From Siccirubricoccus phaeus (GTDB lineage: Bacteria; Pseudomonadota; Alphaproteobacteria; Acetobacterales; Acetobacteraceae): a stretch of DNA of 64,000 nt. A program made the translations under genes and the position numbers. The notes under the pieces are model-generated. The model did not search any database. It saw only the letters and a list, made by a program, of their open reading frames with translations, and was not told where the DNA came from. Shown one piece after another: positions 52,589 to 61,625 of the stretch. The number at the start of each line of letters is the position of its first letter. The stretch's first letter is position 1. The stretch is from NCBI RefSeq assembly GCF_008360935.1, contig NZ_SRXO01000002.1, positions 186,001 through 250,000 on the forward strand, in the 5' to 3' direction.

Positions 52589-54697
52589 ATGGCCGAACCA
52601 CGCCTCCCGCTCGCGCGAATCGTGAGCCCGCTTTCAGTCGCCGTCATCGGCGCCTCCGACGATGTTGGGAAATTCGGCGGGCGGGTCATTCACTACCTGA
52701 TCAAGCACGGCTATTCCGGCCGGCTGCTGCCGATCAACCCGAACCGCGCCAGCATCCGCGGCCTGCCCGCCTTCCCCGGCATCGGCGCCGCCGGCCCGGT
52801 GCCCGGGGGGATAGACGTGGCGATCCTCGCCGTCCCCGTCGCGCATCTACTGCGCCAGGTGGAGGACTGCGCCGCGGCCGGCGTCGGCGCCTGCATCATC
52901 ATCACCGGCAAGCTGGCCGATGCGGGACCGGAAGGGGCGGCGCTGGAAGCGCAGATCCTGGCGGTGGCGCGGGCGGCGGGGATGCGGCTGGTCGGGCCCA
53001 ATTGCCTGGGCATCTTCAACATGACCGACCGGGCCATGCTCTCCTCCTCCCTGGTGCTGGAGGCAGAGCAGGTGAAGGCCGGCGGCATCGGCATGGTCAG
53101 CCAGTCCGGCGCGCTGATGGGCACGCTGGTCTCCATCGGGCTGCATCACGGGGCGGGGTTCAGCCGCTGCATCTCGGTCGGCAACCAGGCGGATCTGGAG
53201 CTTTGCGACGTCCTCGATTTCCTCATCGAGGACGCGGCGACGCGCGTCATCGCGCTTTACATCGAGGGGCTGAAGGACCCCGCCCGCTTCGCCCCGCTGC
53301 TGCGACGGGCCCGCGCCGCGGGCAAGCCGGTGCTCTGCGTGAAGGCCGGGCGCAGCGCGGCCGGCGCCCAGGCGGCACGGTCCCACACCGCCAGCCTCGC
53401 CGGCAGCTACGCCGCCTTCGCCGCGCTCTGCCGGGCGGAAGGCGCGGTGCTCTGCGAGGATCCCGCCATCATGGTCCAGGCGGCCGATGCGCTGGACCGG
53501 CTGCCGCGCCTGCCCGGGCCGGGCCTGGGCCTGGCCGTCATCGCCTCCTCCGGCGGCTCCACCGTCACCACCGCGGACATGCTCCCGGCCGCGGGGCTGC
53601 GCCTGGCGGAGATGAGCGAGGCGACGCGTGCCGAGCTGCGCCGCTGGATGCCGGAAAGCCATGTCCACCTGCCGCTGGACACCGGCAGCTTCGATGACGG
53701 CACGAGCGAGGAAGGCCTCGCCGCCTGCGTCCGCGCCTTCCTCAAGGACCCGGATATCGGCGCCGTGGCGGTGCCGATGACGACGCAGCCCGCCATGGCC
53801 GCCCGCGCCGCCCTCTTCCCCGGCCTGTGCCGGGAGGGCGGGCGGCCCATCCTCTTCGTCATGACCGCGGCGGAGGTGGGCAATGGCGCGCGGGACGCGC
53901 TGCGGGAGGCGGATTTCCCCTTCTTCGACCGCGTCTCCGATGCGCTCGGTGTGCTGCGGGCGCTGGAGGCGGAGGCCGAGGGCCGCAACCGTGCCGCCCT
54001 GCCGCCCCCTGCCCGCCCCGCCGGCATCGGCAGGCCGCCGCCCCTGCCGGAAGGCGCGCTGACCGAGGCGGAGGCCAAGGCGCTCGCCGCCGCCTATGGC
54101 ATCCCCGTCACCCGGGGCGTCCTGGCCCGCTCGGCGGAGGAGGCGGTCCTGGCGGCCGAGGCCATCGGCTACCCGGTGGTGCTGAAGGGCGTCAGCCGCG
54201 CCGTGGTGCACAAGAGCGATCTCGGCCTGGTGAAGCTGAACCTGGCCGATGCCAAGGCCCTTCGCGCCGCCTATGCCGCCCTGCCGGACCTCCCCCTCGA
54301 CGGCGTGCTGGTGCAGGAAATGGCGCGCGGCGAGGCGGAGCTGATCCTCGGCGCGCGCTGGGAGCCGGGCTTCGGCCCCATGGTGCTGGTCGGCGCCGGC
54401 GGCGTGCTGGTGGAATTGCTGCGCGATGTCCAGCTCATGCCCGCCCCGCTGCGCCCTGCCGATGCGGAGGCGATGCTCCGCCGCCTGGCCGTCTGGCCGG
54501 TGCTGGAGGGGGTGCGGGGGCGGCCGGCGCTGGATGTCGCCGCGGCCGTCGAGGCGCTGACCCGCCTCTCCTGGCTCGCCGCCGATCTCGGGCCGCGCCT
54601 CGTCGAGATGGACCTCAACCCGCTGCTGCTGCGTGCCAGGGGCCAGGGGGCGGTGGCAGTCGATGCCCGCGCCACCATCGGAGGAGAACAGCCATGA
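52589..54697 (+). CDS. Acetate/acyl-CoA ligase, NDP-forming type
   Basis: 702 residues, fused alpha-beta form. CoA-binding Rossmann domain 10-130 (VAVIGASDDVGKFGGRVIHY), succinyl-CoA ligase-like domain with the phospho-His candidate His266 in RSHTASLAGSYAAF, then an ATP-grasp domain from about 485 (LTEAEAKALAAAYGIPVTRG, LKGVSRAVVHKSDLGLVKLN, GARWEPGFGPMVLVGAGGVL). It activates a carboxylic acid to its CoA ester with ATP. The stop overlaps the next gene by 4 bp (ATGA). With the TctC-like protein and the hydratase it suggests uptake and breakdown of a carboxylic acid. Confidence 0.88.
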   Translation: MAEPRLPLARIVSPLSVAVIGASDDVGKFGGRVIHYLIKHGYSGRLLPINPNRASIRGLPAFPGIGAAGPVPGGIDVAILAVPVAHLLRQVEDCAAAGVGACIIITGKLADAGPEGAALEAQILAVARAAGMRLVGPNCLGIFNMTDRAMLSSSLVLEAEQVKAGGIGMVSQSGALMGTLVSIGLHHGAGFSRCISVGNQADLELCDVLDFLIEDAATRVIALYIEGLKDPARFAPLLRRARAAGKPVLCVKAGRSAAGAQAARSHTASLAGSYAAFAALCRAEGAVLCEDPAIMVQAADALDRLPRLPGPGLGLAVIASSGGSTVTTADMLPAAGLRLAEMSEATRAELRRWMPESHVHLPLDTGSFDDGTSEEGLAACVRAFLKDPDIGAVAVPMTTQPAMAARAALFPGLCREGGRPILFVMTAAEVGNGARDALREADFPFFDRVSDALGVLRALEAEAEGRNRAALPPPARPAGIGRPPPLPEGALTEAEAKALAAAYGIPVTRGVLARSAEEAVLAAEAIGYPVVLKGVSRAVVHKSDLGLVKLNLADAKALRAAYAALPDLPLDGVLVQEMARGEAELILGARWEPGFGPMVLVGAGGVLVELLRDVQLMPAPLRPADAEAMLRRLAVWPVLEGVRGRPALDVAAAVEALTRLSWLAADLGPRLVEMDLNPLLLRARGQGAVAVDARATIGGEQP

Positions 54698-55653
54698 GGA
54701 CCGCCCGCCGTCCCCTGCTCGCCGCCGCCCTGGCCATGCCGGCCCTGGCCCGGGCGCAGGCGCGCTATCCGGACCGGCCGATCACCCTGATCGTGCCCTA
54801 CCCGCCCGGCGGCTCCTCGGACAATGTCTCGCGGCCCATCCAGATGCCGCTCTCGGCGGCGCTCGGCCAGAACATCGTCATCGAGAACCGGGGCGGCGCC
54901 GGCGGCTCCATCGGCGCGGCGGCGGTCGCCCAGGCCAGGCCGGATGGCTACACCCTGCTGGTCTGGCCGACCGCGGTGCTGACCATCAGCCCGCATATGA
55001 TGCGCCTGCCCTACGACCCGGCGAAGGATTTCACCCCCATCGCCATGCTCGCCGCCTCGGACGGGGTGATGGCCATGCATCCGCGGGTGCCGGCGCGCAG
55101 CATGCCGGAATTCCTCGCCTATGCCCGGGCCAATCCGGGCAAGCTCCGTTTCAGCAGCGCCGGCAACGGCACCATCACCCAGATGACGGGCGAGATCTTT
55201 GCCAGCGCCGCCGGCATCCGGCTGGAGCATGTGCCCTATCGCGGCTCCGCCCCCGCCTTCACCGCGCTGCTGGCCGGGGAGGTGGAGCTGCAATTCGACC
55301 CTGTGGCGACGCCGGCGGTGAAGGATGGCCGCCTCATCGGCCTGGCCACCACCGGCGAGACGCGCAGCCCGGAACTGCCGGAGCTGCCGACGCTGCGCGA
55401 GCTCGGCCTCTACGGCGAGGGCGGCCTTTCCTTCTTCGGCCTCGCCGGCCCGGCCGGCCTGCCGGTCGCGGTGGTGGACCGGCTGGTCACGGCGCTCGGC
55501 CCGGTGCTGGCGCTGCCGGAGGTGGCGCGGGCCATGGCGCCGGTCGGGTTGCGCCCGCGGCTGGAAGCGGGCGAGGCCTTCGCCCAGCGCATCGCGCAGG
55601 ACCGGGCGATTTTCGGCGAGATGGTGCGGCGGACAGGAGCACGAGCGGAATGA
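54694..55653 (+). CDS. Tripartite tricarboxylate transporter binding protein (Bug/TctC family)
   Basis: 319 residues, periplasmic. Signal peptide MRTARRPLLAAALAMPALAR. Family opening YPDRPITLIVPYPPGGSSDN, then NIVIENRGGAGGSIGAAAVA, RPDGYTLLV, and [34 protein letters not shown] precedes the ATG, which lies within the stop of the ligase gene. No TctA/TctB membrane genes adjoin, as is typical for the many orphan Bug proteins in related bacteria. Ligand is likely a carboxylate. Confidence 0.9.
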   Translation: MRTARRPLLAAALAMPALARAQARYPDRPITLIVPYPPGGSSDNVSRPIQMPLSAALGQNIVIENRGGAGGSIGAAAVAQARPDGYTLLVWPTAVLTISPHMMRLPYDPAKDFTPIAMLAASDGVMAMHPRVPARSMPEFLAYARANPGKLRFSSAGNGTITQMTGEIFASAAGIRLEHVPYRGSAPAFTALLAGEVELQFDPVATPAVKDGRLIGLATTGETRSPELPELPTLRELGLYGEGGLSFFGLAGPAGLPVAVVDRLVTALGPVLALPEVARAMAPVGLRPRLEAGEAFAQRIAQDRAIFGEMVRRTGARAE

Positions 55654-56390
55654 GCTTCACGCAGGTCAAGGTATGGGACGAGGGCGCGGTGCGGGTGGTG
55701 GCGCTCGACCGGCCGGACAAGGGCAATGCCATCACCCGGACGATGGCGGAGGAGGTGCAGGCGGCGATGACCGAATTCGCCGCTTCGGACCAGCGGGTGG
55801 CGGTGCTGACCGGCAGCGGCAAGGCCTTCTCCTTCGGCGCCGATGTGACGGAGCCGCCGGAGCTGTGGCGCGCCGTGCCCAATGTCGGCTGGCAGACCGA
55901 CAAGCCGCTGATCTGCGCGGTGGAGGGCTGGTGCATCGGCGGCGCGCTGGTGCTGGCGATGATGGCGGATCTTGCCGTGTCCGGTACGGGCGGGAAATTC
56001 TACTATCCGGAGGCGAAGCTCGGCCTGACCGGCGGCATGATCGCCGCGCTGCCCTCCCGCATTCCGCATAAATTCGCCATGGAGCTGATGCTGCTCTGCC
56101 GCACCTTCGACGCGGCGAAGGCGGAGCGCGTCGGGCTGGTGAACGAGGTGGTGGAGACGGGCGGGGCGCTGGCCCGGGCGATCGAGTGGGGGCAGGAGAT
56201 CGCCGGCTTCGCCCCGCTGGTGACGGGCGCCATCAAGCGCATGGTGCTGGATGACATCCTGCCGCGCGGCCCTTCCGAGCAATGGGCGCTGCAGCACCAG
56301 CGGCTGACGAAGATCCGGGAGTCGGAGGATTTCAAGGAGGGCGTGGCAGCCTTCCGGGACAAGCGGCCGCCGCAATTCCGCGGCGAATAA
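55650..56390 (+). CDS. Enoyl-CoA hydratase/isomerase family protein
   Basis: 246 residues, crotonase fold. Oxyanion-hole segments GSGKAFSFGADVTEP and EGWCIGGALVLAMMADLAV. Both catalytic glutamates of true hydratases are present: Glu121 in YYPEAKLGLTGG and Glu145 in FAMELMLLC. Overlaps the TctC-like gene by 4 bp, so the three genes form one translational unit. The CoA ester made by the ligase is the likely substrate class. Confidence 0.88.
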   Translation: MSFTQVKVWDEGAVRVVALDRPDKGNAITRTMAEEVQAAMTEFAASDQRVAVLTGSGKAFSFGADVTEPPELWRAVPNVGWQTDKPLICAVEGWCIGGALVLAMMADLAVSGTGGKFYYPEAKLGLTGGMIAALPSRIPHKFAMELMLLCRTFDAAKAERVGLVNEVVETGGALARAIEWGQEIAGFAPLVTGAIKRMVLDDILPRGPSEQWALQHQRLTKIRESEDFKEGVAAFRDKRPPQFRGE

Positions 56391-56490
56391 GAGCAACGAC
56401 AAAGGGATCGGGCCTTGCCCCCCGCACCTCCGCCGGTGGTCCCTGGCCTCCGGCGGAAGTTTCAGGCCCGGGGTCGAACCAGCAGACTCA

Positions 56491-56546
56491 GGGCGGGGTC
56501 CGGGGGGAAGCCTTCCCCCCGGCGGGGGGCTGGGGGCAGAGCCCCC
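56491..56546. repeat. GC-rich intergenic repeat, GGGCTCCGCCCC family, copy 4 (inverted)
   Basis: Read on the minus strand it gives GGGGGCTCTGCCCCC, a GGGGGGAAGGCTTCCCCCC palindrome and GGACCCCGCCC, the same block order as 13430-13481. It lies between the hydratase gene and the convergent gamma-glutamylcyclotransferase-like gene; terminator-like. The flanks (56391-56490, 56547-56634) show nothing else. Confidence 0.65.
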
Positions 56547-56634
56547 ATTCTACCGCGTCGATATTCTTATCCTCGGCTTAGGCTCGCGCCTTGGGGCAGA
56601 GCCCCTGCCCGGGGCCTGCGGACGGCGCCCCCCC

Positions 56635-56970
56635 TCACTCCGGCATCACCGCACCCGCCCGCCAGCGCGGCGCCACCCAGGCCCGCGCCCGGCGCGGCCC
56701 GCGCGGCGTGTCCACGAGCAGCGGCACCAGCCGGTATTCCGGCCCCTCATAACCCGCCAGCCTGGCCAGGGCGGCGGGCGGCACGAGCAGCACCGCCCCC
56801 TTCACCTCTGCCCCCGGCCGGGGGACCAGGGTGGGGTAGGGCGTCCCCCGCAGCGCCACCCGGGCGAACCCCCGCAGCCGGGCCGGCCGCAGCCGCCGCG
56901 CCAGCCCGGGCTGCCCGGACCAGCGCGCCAGCACCGCCGGCTGCAGCAGCGTGCCGTAGAGGAACAGCAT
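56635..56970 (-). CDS. Gamma-glutamylcyclotransferase-like (AIG2/GGCT) protein
   Basis: 111 residues. Starts MLFLYGTLLQPAVLARWSGQ, the YGTL loop that binds the gamma-glutamyl group, and has LAGYEGPEYRLVPLLVDTPR where the Glu of YEGPEY is the likely catalytic acid. Cytoplasmic. GGGTGAGGTG is just before the ATG. It starts 5 bp after the sensor kinase stop, so it is in one transcript with it. Substrate unknown. Confidence 0.8.
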   Translation of the reverse strand: MLFLYGTLLQPAVLARWSGQPGLARRLRPARLRGFARVALRGTPYPTLVPRPGAEVKGAVLLVPPAALARLAGYEGPEYRLVPLLVDTPRGPRRARAWVAPRWRAGAVMPE

Positions 56971-56974
56971 CACC

Positions 56975-59170
56975 TCACCCCGGCCCCGCCGGCGGCAGGG
57001 CCAGGCTGGCCGGCAGCCGGGCCAGCAGCATCTGCCGGCCACCCGGCAGCGCCTCCGCCAGCACCTGGCCGCCATGCGCCTCCACCAGCGCCCGGGCCAG
57101 GGGCAGGCCCAGCCCGGTGGGGCGGGCCAGCATGCCGGGGGCGAGGAAGGCCTCGAAGGCGGCGGGCCCTTCCGCCGGGCCGCCATGCTCCACCCGGATG
57201 CAGAAGCCGCGCCCCGGCTCGAACCGCGCCGCCAGCCCCACCCGCCCCTGCGGCGGCGAGACCCGCAGCGCATGCGCCAGCAGCCGCGACACCGCCTCCC
57301 GCAGCCGGGCGGCATCGGCGCGCAGCGCGGGCGGGGCCGCGGCCTGGCCGGCAGGCGCCATGCCGATGATGATGCCGCGCTCCGCCGCCTCCGGCGCCGC
57401 CGCCAGCGCCACCGCATCCAGCAGCGGCGGCAGCGCCACCGGCGCCAGGTCCAGCGCCGGCATCCGGCCCTCGAGCTGCGCCTGCTCCGCCACATCCTGG
57501 AACAGGCCGATGAGCTGGCGGCCGGCGGCGGTGATATGCGCCGTGTACTCCTCCCGCCGCACCGCCGGCAGCGCCGCGTCCGAGAGCAGGGCGGCGAAGC
57601 CGAGGATGGCGTTGAGCGGGGTGCGCAGCTCCTGGCTCATGGCGGCGAGGAATTCGCTCTTCGCCCGGCTCGCCCGTTCCGCCCGCGCCGCGGCCTCGGC
57701 CAGCGCCGTCATGGCGGCGGCGCGGCGCGCGGCTTCCAGCGCCAGGGCGGCGAGGTCGGCGAGCGACGCGAGGAAGCCCTGCTCCTCCACCGTCCAGGGC
57801 CGGGCGGGGCCGTTGCTGCAGGCGGAGACCACCCCCAGCAGCTCCGCCCCGACCCGGATGGGGGCGGAGAGCACGGCGCCGATGCCGAAGGGCGCCAGAT
57901 AGGCGCGGCGCAACTCGGCCAGGCGGGGGTCGCCCAGGGCATCGGCGGCGGGAAGCTGCCGCCCGGCCTGCAGCGCCGCGGTCAGCACCGGCGCCTCCGG
58001 CAGCGCCGCCAGGGCGGCATGCTTCGGCGCGCCTTGCGGGATCTCCGCGCCATCGGCGCCGACCAGGATGCGCAGCAGGAAGCGGTCCCCGCCATCCGGC
58101 AGGTCCCAGACCCCGGCATCCACCCCTTCGATCCCCGCCACCGCCGCTTCGGCGATCCGCCGCAGCGTGCCGGGCAGGTCCGCCGCGGCGCGCGGCATGG
58201 CATTGGCGATGCCGGTGAGGAGCCGGGTGCGGGCCGCGTTGCGCTCCAGCCGGGCGACGGCGTCCCGCGCCGCCTCCTGCCGGGCGGTGATGTCCTCCAT
58301 CACCACCACGGCGCCATCGGCATGGCCGGCGCCATCGAGCAGCGGGGCCATGGAGAGGGCGACGGGCAGCCGGCTGCCGTCGCGGCGCTGGCGCTCCACC
58401 TCCACCCCGACCAGGGTGGCGCCCTGGCCGAGCGGGGCCCGCAGGGCATGCGCGGCGGCGACCTGCTCCGGGGGGACATGCGGGCCGAAGCGGCCGATCG
58501 CCTCCTCCGCGCGCCAGCCGAAGACCGCCTCGGCGGCGGGGTTCCAGGCGGTCACCCGGCCTTCCGGGTCGATCGTCGCGAGGGGCAGGGGGATGGCGTC
58601 GAAGACGGCGCGGTAGCGCTGCTCCAGCCGGGCATGGCGGTGGCGGAGCCGCGCCGCCTCGGTTTCCTGCTGCAGCCATTCGCCGGCCAGGGCGGCGATC
58701 TGCTCCAGCAGGGCGATGTCCTGCTCCGCCGCCGCATCGGGGTGCGGCCTGGTGTCGAGGCCGCAGAGCGAGCCGAGGATCCGGCCCGCCGGGTCACGGA
58801 TGGGCACGCCGATATAGAAGCGGATGGCGGTGGGGCCGGTGACCAGGGGCAGGCCGGCATAGCGCGGGTCGAGGGCCGCATCCGGCACAAGGAGCGGCTG
58901 CCCGGACTCGATCACCGCGCCGCAGAAGGAGGCGCTGCGGGGCATGCTGAGATGCGGCAGGCCAAGGGCGGAATGGACCCAGACCTCCGTATCCCCGGCC
59001 AGGGTGATGGCGGCCATGGGCAGGCCGAGCTGGGCGGCGGCGACGCGGCAGAGGCGTTCGTAGCGGGTTTCGCAGGCCAGAGCCGGCGGCCGGCCCTCCG
59101 GCGCAGGGGCAGGACCGGGCGCCCGGTCAGGGCCGGTGCCGGGCTCGGGCGAAGGCGCGGCGAGTGGCAT
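56975..59170 (-). CDS. GAF-PAS-GAF sensor with degenerate histidine kinase core
   Basis: 731 residues, soluble. GAF 1 about 30-175 (ALGLPHLSMPRSASFCGAVI, GVPIRDPAGRILGSLCGLD), PAS about 190-310 (YRAVFDAIPLPLATIDPEGR, TAWNPAAEAVFGWRAEEAIG), GAF 2 about 325-485, then HisKA/HATPase. The dimerisation motif reads AAMSQELRTPLNAILGFAAL: the phospho-acceptor His is Gln513 (CAG at 57632-57634, minus strand). The N box (LLAHALRVSPP) lacks the usual Asn, and no DxGxG box is seen, but the TGLGLPLARALVEAHGG end remains. So it probably cannot autophosphorylate and may act by binding. ATG 59170 has GAGG upstream. A GGCT-like gene follows. Confidence 0.83.
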   Translation of the reverse strand: MPLAAPSPEPGTGPDRAPGPAPAPEGRPPALACETRYERLCRVAAAQLGLPMAAITLAGDTEVWVHSALGLPHLSMPRSASFCGAVIESGQPLLVPDAALDPRYAGLPLVTGPTAIRFYIGVPIRDPAGRILGSLCGLDTRPHPDAAAEQDIALLEQIAALAGEWLQQETEAARLRHRHARLEQRYRAVFDAIPLPLATIDPEGRVTAWNPAAEAVFGWRAEEAIGRFGPHVPPEQVAAAHALRAPLGQGATLVGVEVERQRRDGSRLPVALSMAPLLDGAGHADGAVVVMEDITARQEAARDAVARLERNAARTRLLTGIANAMPRAAADLPGTLRRIAEAAVAGIEGVDAGVWDLPDGGDRFLLRILVGADGAEIPQGAPKHAALAALPEAPVLTAALQAGRQLPAADALGDPRLAELRRAYLAPFGIGAVLSAPIRVGAELLGVVSACSNGPARPWTVEEQGFLASLADLAALALEAARRAAAMTALAEAAARAERASRAKSEFLAAMSQELRTPLNAILGFAALLSDAALPAVRREEYTAHITAAGRQLIGLFQDVAEQAQLEGRMPALDLAPVALPPLLDAVALAAAPEAAERGIIIGMAPAGQAAAPPALRADAARLREAVSRLLAHALRVSPPQGRVGLAARFEPGRGFCIRVEHGGPAEGPAAFEAFLAPGMLARPTGLGLPLARALVEAHGGQVLAEALPGGRQMLLARLPASLALPPAGPG

Positions 59171-59327
59171 GGTGCGACCTCGCAAAGCCCCGGGACTGTA
59201 GCGGGCGCGGAATCACACCGCAATATTCTGCGCCCCCACCGGTCGCGGCGCGGGGGCTGGCGGCGCCAGGCTCTGCCCCGGGGCTGGGGTCCACTGCCGG
59301 GAGTCCGGGGCAGGGGCCCGGGCCTGG

Positions 59328-60473
59328 TTAACGCCGGGCGGTGCGGGTCTGGGCTGGACGGCGCGGTTCCGCCCGGCTCGGGCGGCTGACCCGGGCATCG
59401 CCCTGTTCCACCCGGGCCGGGCGTCCCGCCGTCACCCGCAGCAGGGTGGCGCGGCTGGCGGCCTGGGCCTGCGGGGTGGGCCGCCTTGCGGTGGCCTTGG
59501 CGGCCGCGGCGGTGGTGCGATGCGGCCGGTGGGCCACCGGCACGGGCGGCCGGACGGCGCGGCGCGGCGCCGCCTCCGCCTGGCCGACGAGCACGCCGCG
59601 CGGGGCGGCCCGGGCCATCGCCGTTCCGCGCGGCTCCGGCGCGACGCCCATCTGGGCGAAGCCCTGGTCCAGCAGCGCCATCATGTGGCGGTCCCGTTCC
59701 CGGCTGCTGCGGCCGCCGAACACCGTCGCCACCAGCCGTACCCCGTCCCGCTGCACGCTGGCGACCAGGTTGAAGCCGCTGTCGTTCACATAGCCGGTCT
59801 TGATGCCGTCCGTGCCGTCATATTCCGCCAGCAGCCGGTTGTGGTTGAAATGCGTCCGGCCGCGGAAGACGAAATAGGGGGTGGAGAAATAGGCGTAGCG
59901 GTCCGGAAAATCCTGCAGCAGCCGGCGGCCCAGCAGGGCCATGTCCCGCGCCGTGCTGACCTGTTCCAGATCCGGCAGGCCGGAGGCGTTGCGGAAGGTG
60001 GTGCGGCTCATGCCGAGCGCCCTGGCCTTCAGCGTCATCATCTGGGCGAAGCGCTGCTCGCTGCCGCCGCCGAGATACTCGCCAAGGGCGGCGGCGGCGT
60101 CATTGGCGGATTTGGTGACCAGGGCGAGGATCGCCTCCTCCGCCGTCAGCGTCATGCCGGCGACGAGGCCGAGGCGCGAGGGCGGCTTGGAGGCCGCTTC
60201 ATAGGAGACGCGGATCGGCGTGGAGAGGCCGAGCCTGCCGTCGCGCAGCGCCTCGAAGGCCAGGTAGACGGTCATCATCTTGGTGAGCGAGGCCGGGTAG
60301 CGCGGCTCGTCCGGGCTGGCGGCGATCAGCGCATTGCCGCTGCGGGCCTCGACGACGATGGCGGAGTAGCGGTCGCTGCCGATCTGGGCCTCGGCGGGCC
60401 GGGCGGCGCCGAGGCCGCAGAGCAAGGCCAGGGCCAGCACGGCCCCCAGGCGCGACGACAGGTCCCTGAACAT
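59328..60473 (-). CDS. D-alanyl-D-alanine carboxypeptidase (low-molecular-weight PBP)
   Basis: 381 residues, periplasmic. Signal peptide to about residue 29 (LGAVLALALLCGLGAARPAEAQ). All three serine-peptidase motifs are present: Ser62-Leu-Thr-Lys65, Ser122-Ala-Asn124 and Lys225-Thr-Gly227. After the catalytic domain (to about 285) there is a Pro/Arg/Ala-rich basic tail instead of the PBP5 C-terminal domain and amphipathic anchor, perhaps for wall binding. It trims the terminal D-Ala from peptidoglycan stem peptides. Confidence 0.92.
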   Translation of the reverse strand: MFRDLSSRLGAVLALALLCGLGAARPAEAQIGSDRYSAIVVEARSGNALIAASPDEPRYPASLTKMMTVYLAFEALRDGRLGLSTPIRVSYEAASKPPSRLGLVAGMTLTAEEAILALVTKSANDAAAALGEYLGGGSEQRFAQMMTLKARALGMSRTTFRNASGLPDLEQVSTARDMALLGRRLLQDFPDRYAYFSTPYFVFRGRTHFNHNRLLAEYDGTDGIKTGYVNDSGFNLVASVQRDGVRLVATVFGGRSSRERDRHMMALLDQGFAQMGVAPEPRGTAMARAAPRGVLVGQAEAAPRRAVRPPVPVAHRPHRTTAAAAKATARRPTPQAQAASRATLLRVTAGRPARVEQGDARVSRPSRAEPRRPAQTRTARR

Positions 60474-60847
60474 GCTGTCCCCCGACTCGTGGCCCGCCCC
60501 CCGGAGGGCCCTCGAATCAGCCGGAGCCTAGGGATGGGGTTCTCGATTGTCCAGCGGAATGGAAGGTGAACCTTGCCGGAGCAATACTTTATGGCCCGAA
60601 GATGCGATGGGGTCTGATTTGTGCGCCACGGCACAGAGGGAGCGTCGCGACCCCGGCCCTGATGTAATTGCGATACTTTCATGCTGCAGTGCAAAAAACT
60701 CTTGCATTCGGCCTTGGCCGCGGCCTAGAAACCGCCATGTTGCAGCGCAGCAAAGCCGCTGCGGAGCAGAAGCGGCGGTCAGGTGCCAGCCCAACCCGGC
60801 CTCCTGGCCTGCCGGACCAGGACCCCCGGGGGCGCAAGGATCAGGGC
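60474..60847. promoter_or_regulatory. Phasin gene leader with TGC-rich candidate PhaR sites
   Basis: 374 bp between divergent genes. Two TGC-rich motifs: TGCTGCAGTGCAAAA (60683-60697) and the near-palindrome TTGCAGCGCAGCAA (60740-60753). The core TTGCAGCGCA is the exact reverse complement of the core at 10492-10501 next to phaR. GATACT at 60672-60677 could be a -10 box just upstream. Consistent with PhaR repression of the phasin. Confidence 0.5.
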
Positions 60848-61357
60848 ATGACGGCCGACGACATCAAACTCGCGGATGTGAAGAAGCTCACTGAGGTCGG
60901 CGCTGGCCGCAGCCGCAAGACGACCGAAACCCGCGCGCCGGCGGCGGCGCGCCTTACCGTGGAGAAGACCGTGACCGACATGACGAAGGCGACCGAGGGC
61001 CTGTTCAAGGCGGCCGAGGAAGTGGCCGAGTTCAGCCGTGGCAATGCCGAGGCGGTGGCCAAGGCGACCCAGCTCTACGTCGCCGGCGTGCAGGATCTGG
61101 GCAAGCAGACCCTGGCGCTGTTCCAGGGCCTGTCCGACACCGCGATCGAGAACGCCAAGGCGTTCTCCACCGTGAAGTCCCTGAAGGAAGCCGCGGAGCT
61201 GCAGGCCAGCTTCACCAAGGCGACGCTGGAGAAGACCTTCGCCGAATCCGCCAAGCTGCAGGAAGCGGCGCTGAAGCTGGCCGAGTCCAGCTTCGCTCCG
61301 CTCTCCGCCCGGATGAGCCTCGCGGTCGAGAAATTCTCCAAGCCGCTCGCCGCCTGA
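60848..61357 (+). CDS. Phasin family protein
   Basis: 169 residues, PHA-granule surface protein. Almost wholly helical, with TRAPAAARLTVEKTVTDMTK-type start and central KATEGLFKAAEEVAEFSRGN, EAVAKATQLYVAGVQDLGKQ, ETAKLQEAALKLAESSFAPL-like repeats and no signal or membrane segment. The alternating helix pattern and the SRGNAEA... stretch match the alphaproteobacterial phasin_2 family. AAGGATCAGGG precedes ATG 60848; a longer frame from 60668 is rejected. Unlinked to the PHA locus at 10 kb but shares a candidate PhaR motif. Confidence 0.85.
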   Translation: MTADDIKLADVKKLTEVGAGRSRKTTETRAPAAARLTVEKTVTDMTKATEGLFKAAEEVAEFSRGNAEAVAKATQLYVAGVQDLGKQTLALFQGLSDTAIENAKAFSTVKSLKEAAELQASFTKATLEKTFAESAKLQEAALKLAESSFAPLSARMSLAVEKFSKPLAA

Positions 61358-61374
61358 AGAAGCGCTGCTGCTTG

Positions 61375-61399
61375 CCGCCCGGGCCTGGCGCCCGGGCGG
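61375..61399 (+). terminator. Terminator-like hairpin after the phasin gene
   Basis: Perfect 10-bp stem CCGCCCGGGC / GCCCGGGCGG around CTGGC, 18 bp after the phasin stop codon. No U run. The remaining gap to clpS (61400-61625) shows no gene. Confidence 0.6.
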
Positions 61400-61625
61400 A
61401 CGGATCGGGGCCCGGCCGGGCCGTCCCATCCCCCGCGCGGGGATGCGGGCGGGCTGCCGGGCCCTTCCGCTTTCTCAATCCTCCGCCCATATCATCTTGT
61501 ATCAGCCGCGCGTGGCCCTTCACCTTCGGCCCCGGGCGGCGATAGTCTGAGGCTCCGGGGCTGGCAGGGGCCGGCCCCCGGGAAGACCGCCAAGCGACGG
61601 CGTTGGCCCGCCGAGCAGGAATCCG

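Noticed and set aside
57074-59389. Plus-strand open frame of 771 codons opposite the pseudokinase
   Set aside because: Antisense shadow without family motifs; the minus-strand frame has clear GAF and PAS domains.
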